A stretch of DNA of 64,000 nt from Paenarthrobacter nicotinovorans. GTDB taxonomy: Bacteria > Actinomycetota > Actinomycetes > Actinomycetales > Micrococcaceae. The position numbers and the translations under genes are program-made. Position 1 is the stretch's first letter. Each line of letters begins with the position of its first letter. Shown one piece after another: positions 41,438 through 50,103 of the stretch. The stretch is from NCBI RefSeq assembly GCF_007670255.1, contig NZ_SZVS01000003.1, positions 248,001 to 312,000 on the forward strand. Direction: 5' to 3'. Below the pieces are notes generated by a model. That model was not told the origin of the DNA and searched no databases. It saw only the letters and a program-made list of their open reading frames with translations.

Positions 41438-42631
41438 ATGCGTCTGGCGATAATTGGACTGGTTCTCCTTGTAGCGGGTGGGGTGAGCGTAGCTACGGGT
41501 GTGCTGCCATGGCACGAAGTCATGGTCCTCGTAGATCGCGTCGCACCAATTTTGGCGTTCGTCGTCGCGATGACCGTGGTGACCGAGCTCGTCAGTGAAG
41601 CCGGCACGTTTCAGTGGATCGCGCGGCGCCTGCGCCGGTGGGGGCGCGGGCGAAGCGTCCTGCTGTGGTTGCTGCTGGCTTTGTTTGCGGCCCTGAGCAC
41701 GATCTTCCTGTCCCTGGACACGACAGCAGTCCTCCTCACCCCGGTGGTTGTCACAGTGGCCCGCCAGGCGGGGCTCCCGGTCCTGCCCTTTGCGCTGACA
41801 ACGGTATGGCTGGCCAACACGGCCAGTCTGCTGCTCCCGATCTCCAATCTCACCAACCTCCTTGCCCAGCACAATCTGGGTGGCATCACACCAGCACAAT
41901 TTGCGCAATTGATGTGGGCACCGTCGCTGGCGGCCATCCTGGTGCCCCTGGCGTTCATTGCCGTGGTGTTCCGCCGCGAGCTGCGAAAGAGCTACGGCCT
42001 GGATGCTTCCCGTCCCGCGGCAATATCCGAGGCAAAGGCTCCCGACCGGCTGCTGCTGACAGGCAGCGCAGCAGTCCTGGTGCTGCTGCTGCCGGCACTG
42101 GTGTCGGGAATCGCCATCTGGATTCCGGCAGCCGTCGCCGCTGTGGTCCTGGCCGTCCTGTTCATCATCCGCCGCCCGGCCGTCCTGAAGATCACGCTGA
42201 TTCCCTGGTCCCTTCTGCTGTTCACCTGTGGGCTTTTCCTGGTGGTCGAGGCCACCCAATATCTGGGCGCGTCGGCGTTGCTCGGCCAAGTGGCAGGCCA
42301 AGGCGATGGCTTCTTCGAACTCCTGAGGCTCGCGCTGACCGGGGCTCTGGGGTCCAACGTCGTCAATAACCTGCCGGCCTATCTCCTGGCTGAACCTCTG
42401 GCGGGAACGCCGGAAAGAATGGCTGCACTGCTGGTGGGGGTCAACGCCGGTCCCTTGATTGCGCCGTGGGCCTCATTGGCTACTTTGCTCTGGCATGACC
42501 GGCTGGTGCGCATGAACGTGCTGGTGAAATGGCAAGGCTATGCGGTGATGGGGCTGCTGGTGGCACCACTGACCATCGTTGCCGCTGTTGCTGCGCTCGC
42601 AGTCTTCGGGCCGGGCGGGTTGTTCGGCTAG
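41438..42631 (+). CDS. ArsB/SLC13-type ion permease
   Basis: A 397-residue membrane protein with about 11 spans, of the ion transporter superfamily that includes ArsB, NhaD and SLC13 carriers. Motifs are FLSLDTTAVLLTPVVV near residue 90, NTASLLLPISNLTNL near residue 128 and, in the mirrored half, GSNVVNNLPAYLL near residue 306, the inverted-repeat pair typical of this superfamily. Arsenite, anion or dicarboxylate could be the substrate; no ars genes are nearby. The ATG at 41438 begins directly with a membrane helix. Its stop shares the CTAG with the convergent DUF1684 gene. Confidence 0.82.
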   Translation: MRLAIIGLVLLVAGGVSVATGVLPWHEVMVLVDRVAPILAFVVAMTVVTELVSEAGTFQWIARRLRRWGRGRSVLLWLLLALFAALSTIFLSLDTTAVLLTPVVVTVARQAGLPVLPFALTTVWLANTASLLLPISNLTNLLAQHNLGGITPAQFAQLMWAPSLAAILVPLAFIAVVFRRELRKSYGLDASRPAAISEAKAPDRLLLTGSAAVLVLLLPALVSGIAIWIPAAVAAVVLAVLFIIRRPAVLKITLIPWSLLLFTCGLFLVVEATQYLGASALLGQVAGQGDGFFELLRLALTGALGSNVVNNLPAYLLAEPLAGTPERMAALLVGVNAGPLIAPWASLATLLWHDRLVRMNVLVKWQGYAVMGLLVAPLTIVAAVAALAVFGPGGLFG

Positions 42632-43296
42632 CCTGCGTACAGCTCGCCGACAGGAACGTCTGCGGCCAGCCGGTTGGCTGGCCCGGCAAGGGGGCATGCC
42701 CAGGCTTCGTTGTACGCGCAGGACGGGTTGTAGGCGAAATTGAAGTCCAGGATGAACTCCTGTCCGGTAGCCGTTTCCTTGGTGCCATGGAACGAGCCTT
42801 TGACGGTATCGAGCAAGTACCTGCCCGCCCCGTAGCTGCCGCCGGGCTTCCCGGCTGTCGCGTCACGGAAAGGTACGAAGATGCCGCCGCCGTAGCTCCT
42901 CAGCCGCCACACAGCCAGGGAACCCAGCCCGGGCAGTTCAAAGGTGCCGATCCGCGTGAAGGGAACCACGCCGTCGGTGCCGGTCTGGACATTCATCTCC
43001 TGGCCCACGCCCTCGGGGAGAAGCCTGGCGTGGAAGCGGTAGGCGGGGTCGTATCCGGCGGTCCGCAGGCCGGAAAAAGAAGCCTTCATGTCCGGCGTCA
43101 AGGCTGAGGCAGGATGTGAAGCAAACATAAGATCCCGCTCCTGGCGCCAGTAGTCGTGGGCCTGCCGTGGACTCGTCTCTGCGAGTTGACGCACTTTGTC
43201 GTAGAGGGCGAAGGTCTTCAGGCGCCAGTCAGCGATATCTACCGCTGACATCGTAGGGAGGGTGTCCTCGAATTCGTCGTGCTCGGTGGGGGCCAT
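42628..43296 (-). CDS. DUF1684 family protein
   Basis: A 222-residue soluble protein. The family core includes the early FALYDKVRQLAETSP-type segment, FRDATAGKPGGSYGAGRYL near residue 145 and the C-terminal DFNFAYNPSCAYNEAWACPLAG with two cysteines, then NRLAADVPVGE. Function unknown. The start is leaderless, with TAGGCT exactly 6 nt before the ATG. Start codons of this gene and of the divergent lipoprotein gene are 54 bp apart and both appear leaderless. Confidence 0.85.
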   Translation of the reverse strand: MAPTEHDEFEDTLPTMSAVDIADWRLKTFALYDKVRQLAETSPRQAHDYWRQERDLMFASHPASALTPDMKASFSGLRTAGYDPAYRFHARLLPEGVGQEMNVQTGTDGVVPFTRIGTFELPGLGSLAVWRLRSYGGGIFVPFRDATAGKPGGSYGAGRYLLDTVKGSFHGTKETATGQEFILDFNFAYNPSCAYNEAWACPLAGPANRLAADVPVGELYAG

Positions 43297-43302
43297 AGAG
43301 CA

Positions 43303-43308
43303 AGCCTA
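43303..43308 (-). promoter_or_regulatory. -10 box of leaderless DUF1684 promoter
   Basis: TAGGCT on the minus strand is followed by 6 nt and the ATG at 43296. Confidence 0.6.
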
Positions 43309-43338
43309 GTCCTGTGCGTGTCGTGGCCTCCCCACCGC

Positions 43339-43344
43339 TAGGCT
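43339..43344 (+). promoter_or_regulatory. -10 box of leaderless lipoprotein promoter
   Basis: TAGGCT is followed by 6 nt and the ATG at 43351. It chooses that ATG over the GTG at 43345. Confidence 0.6.
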
Positions 43345-43350
43345 GTGCTC

Positions 43351-44217
43351 ATGACCGGCACGAGGAACCTCGAAGGTATACCGCTGAAACTTGCTGCAGC
43401 GGCTCTGGCAGGTTGCCTGGTGGCCGGCGCGGCGGGCTGCTCGTCGGAAAACAAGGGGCCGCAAGTGACCTCCACGGCGTCGTCCAGTCCCAACAGTTCC
43501 GAATCGGGGACAGGCAGCCCTGAAAGCACGACGGCGAGTCCCGGCAGTGACGCTGGTCAGCCCTCGTCTTCGGCTGCTTCGAGCGGAACAGACGCCCCTT
43601 CGGGATCTTCAAGTGCGGGCCCGCAACCGGTACCCACCGCCCTTTCCTGGAAAACCTATACTGATCCGGCCAAGAGCGTCAGCTTCGAGCTTCCCAAGGA
43701 TTGGATTGCCCAGTCTGCCTCCCCGGACGCTGGTTCTTTGGCCGGAGCAGTGAAAGTGGAGGTCAAGGACGGGGCAGGGAAGTACATCGCCACGCTACAG
43801 ACGGGATTGGCCCCGGCCACTGCGGCGCCTTGCCCGGCCGGACAAGGAAAGCCCTACGTGGTGATCAGCAGCACGCCCTTGGATGTACCGCACTCGGACG
43901 GACCCGACACCATCGATCCGCGCGTTGTCTTCCGTGTCATCCAGGGCTATAAGTTCTTCGGCTCCTACGGCATCACCAACAAGGTGGCCGGTGCCGACGG
44001 CCAGTCGTGTGAACTGGCAAACCGCGTGCAGGGGCCGGCAGGCAAGGGCGATTATTCGTTCGGGGACGTCCCTGCCCTGCATGCCTTCGCCGCAGATGAG
44101 AAAGTCGCTCCGGCAAAATCCTTTGACACTTTGGACCTCGCTGCAAAGTACGTGGCCCACTATTCTGAATTCGCCAACGTCCAACGGATGCTACTGTCTC
44201 TGAAGGTCAATCTGTAG
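43351..44217 (+). CDS. Secreted lipoprotein, unknown function
   Basis: A 288-residue predicted lipoprotein. The signal peptide ends in the lipobox VAGAAGC, placing the lipidated Cys at residue 31. A Ser/Thr/Gly/Pro-rich linker of about 60 residues follows. The folded part from about residue 95 begins WKTYTDPAKSVSFELPKDW, like PsbP/LpqN-type surface lipoproteins, and contains two cysteines. No known function. It is divergent from DUF1684. Confidence 0.78.
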   Translation: MTGTRNLEGIPLKLAAAALAGCLVAGAAGCSSENKGPQVTSTASSSPNSSESGTGSPESTTASPGSDAGQPSSSAASSGTDAPSGSSSAGPQPVPTALSWKTYTDPAKSVSFELPKDWIAQSASPDAGSLAGAVKVEVKDGAGKYIATLQTGLAPATAAPCPAGQGKPYVVISSTPLDVPHSDGPDTIDPRVVFRVIQGYKFFGSYGITNKVAGADGQSCELANRVQGPAGKGDYSFGDVPALHAFAADEKVAPAKSFDTLDLAAKYVAHYSEFANVQRMLLSLKVNL

Positions 44218-44289
44218 TCCTCGGATTGGCTCACTCACACATTTGGCGGCGATGGGGGCTGACCGCCGCAAACCCAGTGTCGGAGATCA

Positions 44290-45096
44290 ATGGAACGCAA
44301 CGTTGCTGCCTCGCTCGTTTTCAAGACCGCAGCCAACACCAAGGTGGCCATGGCCATTGCCGTGGCCAACAACCCCGGCTATGACTCGGTCACCGAGAAC
44401 CTGTCGGTCACGGTGGCGGGGGAGGAGCTTCCCATAGCTGAACTCAGTGACCATCACGGGGGTCGGTTCCACTATCTTGAGTTTGCCGAGCCCAGCGAGG
44501 TGACTGTGGAGTACGCGGCAACCATCCACGGCAACGCGTTGCCCGATATATCTACCCCGATGGAACTAATCCGGTACGTCAGGCCCAGCCGCTATGCCGA
44601 ATCCGATCGGCTGTTGCCCACCTCCTACGCCGAGTTCGGCACCCTTAACGGGGAAGAGCTGCTCCACGCCGTCCGTGACTGGGTCCATGGTGAACTCCGT
44701 TACGTCAGCGGTTCCTCGCGGGGAACGGACGGAGCCGTGGAAACGCTGCTCCACCGCAGGGGAGTATGCAGGGATTTTGCCCACCTCGCCATTGCACTGC
44801 TGAGGTCCAAGGATGTCCCTGCACGCCTGGCGGCCGTTTATGCGCCGGGACTGACCCCCATGGACTTCCATGCCGTCGCCGAGGCGTACGTTGACGGTTC
44901 ATGGCGGATCATCGACCCCACGGGCCTGGCGCCCCGCGAATCCATGGTCCGCATCACCGCCGGGCGGGATTCTTCGGATACGGCGTTCCTCTCCACTGTG
45001 GGCGGAAGCCTCTCGCTGAAGACCCTCAAGGTCAGTGCTTCAGTCAATGGAGAGCTCCCGGCGGAGAACCACCGGGAGCTCGTGACCTTGCGCTAG
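44290..45096 (+). CDS. Transglutaminase-like protein
   Basis: A 268-residue protein with an N-terminal bacterial transglutaminase-associated beta domain (about residues 1-100) and a papain-like core. The catalytic triad is Cys160 (GVCRDFAH), His194 (MDFHAVAEAY) and Asp209 (IIDPTG). No signal peptide is visible, so it is probably cytosolic. Such proteins are usually peptidases or amidases rather than cross-linkers. The ATG has GGAG 5 nt upstream. Its TAG stop overlaps the stop of the convergent MarR gene in CTAG. Confidence 0.87.
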   Translation: MERNVAASLVFKTAANTKVAMAIAVANNPGYDSVTENLSVTVAGEELPIAELSDHHGGRFHYLEFAEPSEVTVEYAATIHGNALPDISTPMELIRYVRPSRYAESDRLLPTSYAEFGTLNGEELLHAVRDWVHGELRYVSGSSRGTDGAVETLLHRRGVCRDFAHLAIALLRSKDVPARLAAVYAPGLTPMDFHAVAEAYVDGSWRIIDPTGLAPRESMVRITAGRDSSDTAFLSTVGGSLSLKTLKVSASVNGELPAENHRELVTLR

Positions 45097-45554
45097 TGTC
45101 CGGCCACGGAGGCGCGCAGCTTCTCCGTCAGTCGCAGCAGCTCCCGCTGCTCGTCGGCCGTGAGGGCGGGTGCCACCAGCGTGGCGATGTCGCGAACGTG
45201 TTCGCGCCCGATGGTTTTTTGCAGTTCGCGCCCGGCGTCGGTGAGGGCCAGCAGGACCCCGCGACCGTCGTCGGGGGCGGTTGTGCGCTCCACCAGTCCT
45301 CGCTTTTCCAGGCGGTCAACCAAACGGCTCAGGCTGGACTGGCTCAGCAGTACCTTGTCGTTGATTTCGTTCAGGCGAAGCTGTCCGGAAGGGCACCGGG
45401 ACAAGGTGAACAGGACGTCATACTCCTTGACGGGCAGTGCCTTGAAGGCCGGCCCGGACTGAAGCTTCCGCATCACCGCCACCTGGGAGCGGAACAAAGA
45501 CTCCCAGGTTTCGGCGGCGAGGCGAACGGCAGATGAGGCCGATGGCGTGGACAT
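45093..45554 (-). CDS. MarR-family regulator in operon with LLM oxidoreductase
   Basis: A 153-residue winged-helix regulator. The recognition region is LRLNEINDKVLLSQSSLSRLVDRL near residues 57-80, with the wing DDGRGVLLALTDAGREL. Its ATG overlaps the stop of the LLM gene (ATGA), so it is the second gene of that operon and probably autoregulates through the palindrome upstream of that gene. Ligand unknown. Confidence 0.9.
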   Translation of the reverse strand: MSTPSASSAVRLAAETWESLFRSQVAVMRKLQSGPAFKALPVKEYDVLFTLSRCPSGQLRLNEINDKVLLSQSSLSRLVDRLEKRGLVERTTAPDDGRGVLLALTDAGRELQKTIGREHVRDIATLVAPALTADEQRELLRLTEKLRASVAGH

Positions 45555-46678
45555 CAGGCGTCCTGGCCCGCAGCACCTGCCGCTGCTGATTCGCTGACCT
45601 TGGCCTCCAGTGCCGCTGCCACGCGGGAAGCGTGGGTGGGGGCGTCCGGCACGTGGGCGGGCTTCATGGCGGCGTACTCCTTGCGCAGGACGGGCAGGAC
45701 CTCCTCGCCGAAGAGGTCCAGCTGCTCCAGGACGGTCTTCAGGGGAAGGCCGGCGTGGTCGATCAGGAACAGCTGGCGCTGGTAGTCGCCGAAGAACTCG
45801 CGGAAGGTGAGGGTCTTCTCGATGACCTCCTGCGGGCTCCCCACGGTCAGTGGCGTCTGGGACGTGAAGTCCTCGAGCGACGGGCCGTGGCCGTACACCG
45901 GGGCGTTGTCGAAGTAGGGGCGGAATTCCTTCACGGCGTCCTGTGAATTCTTCCTCATGAAGAACTGACCACCGAGGCCCACGATCGCCTGGTCGGCCTT
46001 GCCGTGTCCGTAGTGCTCGTAGCGCTCACGGTAGAGGCCGATCAGCTGCTGGTAGTGCTCCTTCGGCCAGAAGATGTTGTTGGCGAAGAAGCCGTCACCG
46101 TAGTACGCAGCCACTTCGGCGATCTGCGGAGTACGGATGGAACCGTGCCAGACAAAAGGCGCGACGTCGTCGAGCGGCCTCGGCGTGGACGTGAAGTTCT
46201 GCAGCGGCGTGCGGAACTTGCCCGACCAGTTGACGGTGTCCTCGTCCCACAGCTTGCGGAGCAGGCTGTAATTTTCGATCGCCAGTTCGATGCCGTCCTG
46301 GATGTTCTTGCCGAACCAGGGGTAGACGGGGGCCGTGTTGCCGCGTCCGAGGACCAGGTCAACGCGGCCGTCCGACAGGTGCTGAAGCATGGCGAAATCT
46401 TCGGCGATCTTCACGGGGTCGTTGGTGGTGATCAGCGTGGTGGCAGTAGAGAGCGTGATGCGCTCGGTCTGCGCCGCGATGTAGGCAAGCGTGGTGGTGG
46501 GGGAGGAAGAGAAGAACGGCCGGTTGTGGTGCTCGCCCAAAGCGTAGACATCCATGCCGATCTCTTCGACCTTCTTGGCGATGGCAACGGACGCCTTGAT
46601 GCGTTCGTTCTCGGTGGGCGTGCGGCCCGTTGTGGGGTCAGTCGTGATATCGCTGACGCTGAATACGCCGATCTGCAT
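45554..46678 (-). CDS. LLM-class flavin-dependent oxidoreductase
   Basis: A 374-residue luciferase-like monooxygenase-family protein. Characteristic pieces are MDVYALGEHHNRPFF near residue 40, ITLSTATTLITTNDPVKIAEDFAML, and DGRVDLVLGRGNTAPVY near residue 100. The barrel continues to about residue 320, and the Ala/Ser-rich tail is variable. The ATG at 46678 has GGGAGAAAGG about 7 nt upstream; upstream in-frame starts lack similarity. Substrate unknown. It is repressed, by inference, by the co-transcribed MarR protein. Confidence 0.9.
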   Translation of the reverse strand: MQIGVFSVSDITTDPTTGRTPTENERIKASVAIAKKVEEIGMDVYALGEHHNRPFFSSSPTTTLAYIAAQTERITLSTATTLITTNDPVKIAEDFAMLQHLSDGRVDLVLGRGNTAPVYPWFGKNIQDGIELAIENYSLLRKLWDEDTVNWSGKFRTPLQNFTSTPRPLDDVAPFVWHGSIRTPQIAEVAAYYGDGFFANNIFWPKEHYQQLIGLYRERYEHYGHGKADQAIVGLGGQFFMRKNSQDAVKEFRPYFDNAPVYGHGPSLEDFTSQTPLTVGSPQEVIEKTLTFREFFGDYQRQLFLIDHAGLPLKTVLEQLDLFGEEVLPVLRKEYAAMKPAHVPDAPTHASRVAAALEAKVSESAAAGAAGQDA

Positions 46679-46720
46679 GATGTGCCTTTCTCCCTGCCCG
46701 TGGTGCCGGGCTCTGTAAAC

Positions 46721-46749
46721 AGTGTACCTCAAACTAGATGCATTTGCAT
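46721..46749 (-). promoter_or_regulatory. Promoter with overlapping MarR-type palindrome
   Basis: A -10 TACACT (46721-46726, minus strand) has a -35-like TGCAAA 16 bp away. That -35 sits inside the palindrome ATGCA-TT-TGCAT (46738-46749), as expected of a repressor operator for the LLM-MarR operon. Confidence 0.5.
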
Positions 46750-46768
46750 GTATCAGTGCCTGTAACAG

Positions 46769-46799
46769 AGCAGGGCCGGGAAATGTTCCCGGCCCTGCT
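46769..46799. terminator. Hairpin after the RND gene
   Basis: A perfect 14-bp inverted repeat (46769-46782 and 46786-46799) with a 3-nt loop lies 19 bp past the RND stop. No T-run. Confidence 0.65.
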
Positions 46800-46817
46800 T
46801 CGAGGTTTGCTGTGTGT

Positions 46818-49800
46818 CTACTCGCCCGGATTGTGGGCGGCGCGGCGGCCCTTGACCCGAGGAATCATGCCTGTGGTCCAGTCCTGGAACTCCTCAGCGC
46901 CACTGGATCCCTGGCCATTGCTTCCCGGGTCCGGTGTTGGCTTTTCCTGCAAGTCCTTCAGCAGCTGCTTCTTCTCCCGGCGCCCTTCCACGAGTTTGTA
47001 GAGCACGGGAACCAGCACCAACGTCAGGGCGGTGGAAGAGACCAGCCCGCCGATCACCACGATCGCCAGCGGCTGCGAAATGAAGCCACCACCACCGGTC
47101 AGTCCCAACGCCATGGGCGTCAGGGCAAATACCGTGGCGAGGGCGGTCATCAGGATGGGACGCAGACGCTGCCGGGCGCCGTGGGTGATGGCATCGGAGA
47201 CGCTCATGCCCGGGCGGCCCTCGTGCGGCTTCCTGTACTGGTTGATGAGGTCGATCAGGACGATCGCGTTGGTGACGACGATACCCACCAACATCAGCAT
47301 GCCGATCAGCGACGGCAGGCCCAGCGGAACGCCGGTCAGCAGCAGGAGACCGACGGCGCCGGTTGCTGCAAAGGGCACCGAGACCAACAGGATCAGGGGC
47401 TGGATAAGGGACTTGAAAGCAGCCACCATGATCACGTAAACGATGGCGATCGCCGCCAGGAGGGCCAGGCCCAGTTGGCGGAACGACTCCGCCTGCTGGG
47501 TGGTTGCCCCGCCAATGGTTGCGGTGACTCCGGCAGGCAACTGTACGGACTTCAGCCGCTCCTGCACCGCGCTGCTGACACTGCCGAGGTTGGACCCCGA
47601 CGGCGTGACGGTCACCCGCGCTGTGCGCTGGCCGTTGCTGCTGGTGATGGAAACAGGAACGTCCACTTGTTCGACGGCGGCAATCGTCTCGAGCGCGACC
47701 CCGCCCTTGGCTGTGGGAAGCTGGAGCGCTTTGACGGCCGCGATGCTGGTGAAACGCGTTCCTTCGCCGATCTGGACAGGATAGTCGTCGGTGTCGATCC
47801 GGACGGTACCGGCTGGGATCGGGCTGACGGTGGAAGCCAGGAACGCACCCACTTGATCTTCCGTCAAGCCCGCGGCTACAGCTTTGGCGCGGTCGACGCG
47901 CACCTGGACCACGGACTGCGTGGACGCCAGGTTCGTCGCGACCTCCGTGCTGCCGGGAACACCGTCCATGGCCTTGACCATGGCATCACTGGCAGTTTTG
48001 AGGTCGGACGAGTTGGCGGCCTTGATGGTGATATCCACTGTTGAGGACGTGCCGAAGCCACCTTGCTGGGAGCCAACCGTAATCTTGCCGGCAGCCGCTG
48101 ACAGCTTGCTGCGGACTTCATCCTGGAGCTTGCCTTGGTTGACCTTCTCGTCAGTGACGATCGTGAACGTCGAGTTTGATGCACCTGTGGAGGTGAGGGC
48201 CGCAAAGCCGGTCTGGGCATTGCCGGAGGTGACCTGGACATCCTTGATGCCTTGGATTCCCTTCAGGGAGTCCTCCACCTTTGCTGCCTCGTCGCTGGTG
48301 GCCTGCAGGCTGGTGCCGGCAGGAAGGACCTGCCGGACAGTCATGCTGTTCTCACCCGAGCGGCCAAGGAGGTCCGTGTTCAGCAGCGGGGAAACGGCGA
48401 CGGTGGCCACCAGGATCACCGCTGCTGCGGACAACGTGATGACCGGATGCTTTTGGGTTTTTGTCAGGATGGGAAGGTAGCCGCGCTGGAGTCGGCTCCG
48501 TTGCTCCGCCTCACGGGCCTTTTCCCCGGCTTCCTTGGCGGAAGCAGCCGAAACAGCACCCTTGGAGGGGGACGACAGGAACCAATAGGCCAGGACCGGG
48601 ACGATGGTCAGGGAAACCAGGAGCGAGGACAACAGCGCTATGGTCACCGTCAACGCGAAGGGACGGAAGAGTTCACCTGCGAGGTCGCCCACGAACGCGA
48701 TCGGTAGGAACACGGCCACCGTTGTAAGCGTCGAGGCAGTGATGGCTCCTGCGACCTCACGGATGGACGTCAGGATGGCCGTCAGCTTGGCTTCGCCGTA
48801 ACTGAGGTGCCGCTTGATGTTCTCGATAACCACGATCGAATCGTCCACCACGCGGCCGATGGCTATGGTGAGGGCTCCCAAAGTCAGGATATTCAACGAA
48901 TACCCTGTAGCCGAGATGCCGATGAACGTTATCAGCAGGGACAACGGGATGGACACGGCCGTGACCAAGGTGGAGCGGACGGACATAAGGAAAACCAGGA
49001 TGACGGCCACTGCGAAACCCAAACCAAGGAGGCCTTCAGTGGTGAGGTCCTTGATGGATTTTTCAATGAAGGGGGCCTGGTCGAAAACAGGCGTGAAAGT
49101 CGCGTTGTTGCCCAGTTCCTCCTGCATCGGTCCGATGGCATCACGGACAGCATGGGAGATCGCGACAGTGTCGCCGTCGGGCTTCTTGGTGACGGACAGC
49201 GCCAGCGTCGGTTTTCCGTTGGTGCGCGTGATGGAGGTGGCGGCATCGTCCTGGATGCTGACCTCGGCCACGGCTCCGATGGTGGCGGCTTTGCTGGTTC
49301 CCGCCAGGGGCAGTCCCTTGATGACGTCCAGGGAGTCCACGGGACTGCCGAGCTGCAGGGACAACGTCTTGCCCTGGTCCTCGATGGTGCCGACCGGAAC
49401 CAGGGTCCCGTTGTTCTTCAGTGCGGAGCTGATGGATTGGACCGAGGCGCCCGTGGCTGCGAGATCAGCCTGGCGCGGTTTGATGAGGATGTGCTGGCTG
49501 GCGCCGCCGGTCACATCGGCGCCGCGAACGCCGTCGATCTTCTGCAGCCGGGGCACGCTGAGCCGCAGGAGGTCGGCGTTGAGTTCACTCAGGGGCTTGT
49601 CCGACGACACGGCCAGGTAGACGATCGGGAAGTCACTGATGTTTCCCGCGATCGACTGGGGCTCGACGTTGGCGGGCAACAGGCGTTTGGCGTTGGATAT
49701 GGCCCGGTCGATCTGGTTGCGTGCCCGGTCGAGATTGGACCCGTAAGTGAACACCATGGTGATCTGCGAGACGCCGTTGCGTGAAGTGGACGAGGTTGAT

Positions 49801-50036
49801 TCAAGTCCTTCAACGCTGTTCAGCGCGGTCTCAAGGGGCCGGCTCAATTGCTTGTCCACTACCTCGGGGGAGGCGCCTGGCATGGAGGTGACAACGGTGA
49901 TCTGGGGGAACTCGATCGATGGGATGAGTTCCTGCTTAAGCGAGCCCATGGTGATCACGCCGAACACCGCCGCAAAGACGGTGATCAGCGCGATCAGGGC
50001 CCGGTTACCCAGGGACAGCTTGGCCAGGCGGAACAT
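46818..50036 (-). CDS. RND-family efflux permease (AcrB/SwrC type)
   Basis: A 1072-residue proton-driven pump with 12 spans and two large extracytoplasmic loops. N-terminal LAKLSLGNRALIALITVF, the DDSIVVIENI proton-relay motif with its paired aspartates near residue 395, and the final helix GGLVSSTALTLVLVPVLYKL are typical of the HAE family. The C-terminal 55 residues are charged. No membrane-fusion or outer-membrane partner gene is adjacent, as expected for a Gram-positive pump acting alone. The ATG has AGGAG about 8 nt upstream. Confidence 0.92.
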   Translation of the reverse strand: MFRLAKLSLGNRALIALITVFAAVFGVITMGSLKQELIPSIEFPQITVVTSMPGASPEVVDKQLSRPLETALNSVEGLESTSSTSRNGVSQITMVFTYGSNLDRARNQIDRAISNAKRLLPANVEPQSIAGNISDFPIVYLAVSSDKPLSELNADLLRLSVPRLQKIDGVRGADVTGGASQHILIKPRQADLAATGASVQSISSALKNNGTLVPVGTIEDQGKTLSLQLGSPVDSLDVIKGLPLAGTSKAATIGAVAEVSIQDDAATSITRTNGKPTLALSVTKKPDGDTVAISHAVRDAIGPMQEELGNNATFTPVFDQAPFIEKSIKDLTTEGLLGLGFAVAVILVFLMSVRSTLVTAVSIPLSLLITFIGISATGYSLNILTLGALTIAIGRVVDDSIVVIENIKRHLSYGEAKLTAILTSIREVAGAITASTLTTVAVFLPIAFVGDLAGELFRPFALTVTIALLSSLLVSLTIVPVLAYWFLSSPSKGAVSAASAKEAGEKAREAEQRSRLQRGYLPILTKTQKHPVITLSAAAVILVATVAVSPLLNTDLLGRSGENSMTVRQVLPAGTSLQATSDEAAKVEDSLKGIQGIKDVQVTSGNAQTGFAALTSTGASNSTFTIVTDEKVNQGKLQDEVRSKLSAAAGKITVGSQQGGFGTSSTVDITIKAANSSDLKTASDAMVKAMDGVPGSTEVATNLASTQSVVQVRVDRAKAVAAGLTEDQVGAFLASTVSPIPAGTVRIDTDDYPVQIGEGTRFTSIAAVKALQLPTAKGGVALETIAAVEQVDVPVSITSSNGQRTARVTVTPSGSNLGSVSSAVQERLKSVQLPAGVTATIGGATTQQAESFRQLGLALLAAIAIVYVIMVAAFKSLIQPLILLVSVPFAATGAVGLLLLTGVPLGLPSLIGMLMLVGIVVTNAIVLIDLINQYRKPHEGRPGMSVSDAITHGARQRLRPILMTALATVFALTPMALGLTGGGGFISQPLAIVVIGGLVSSTALTLVLVPVLYKLVEGRREKKQLLKDLQEKPTPDPGSNGQGSSGAEEFQDWTTGMIPRVKGRRAAHNPGE

Positions 50037-50103
50037 TGCATCGACTCCTGTGGTCTACGAAACGATTCGTCTGACGGGAACCGGCCGCAGCCCCGGGTGT
50101 GGC

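Noticed and set aside
46722..48044. Long open frames on the plus strand opposite the RND gene
   Set aside because: The minus-strand RND protein is unmistakable; the opposite frames have biased composition and no recognisable domain.
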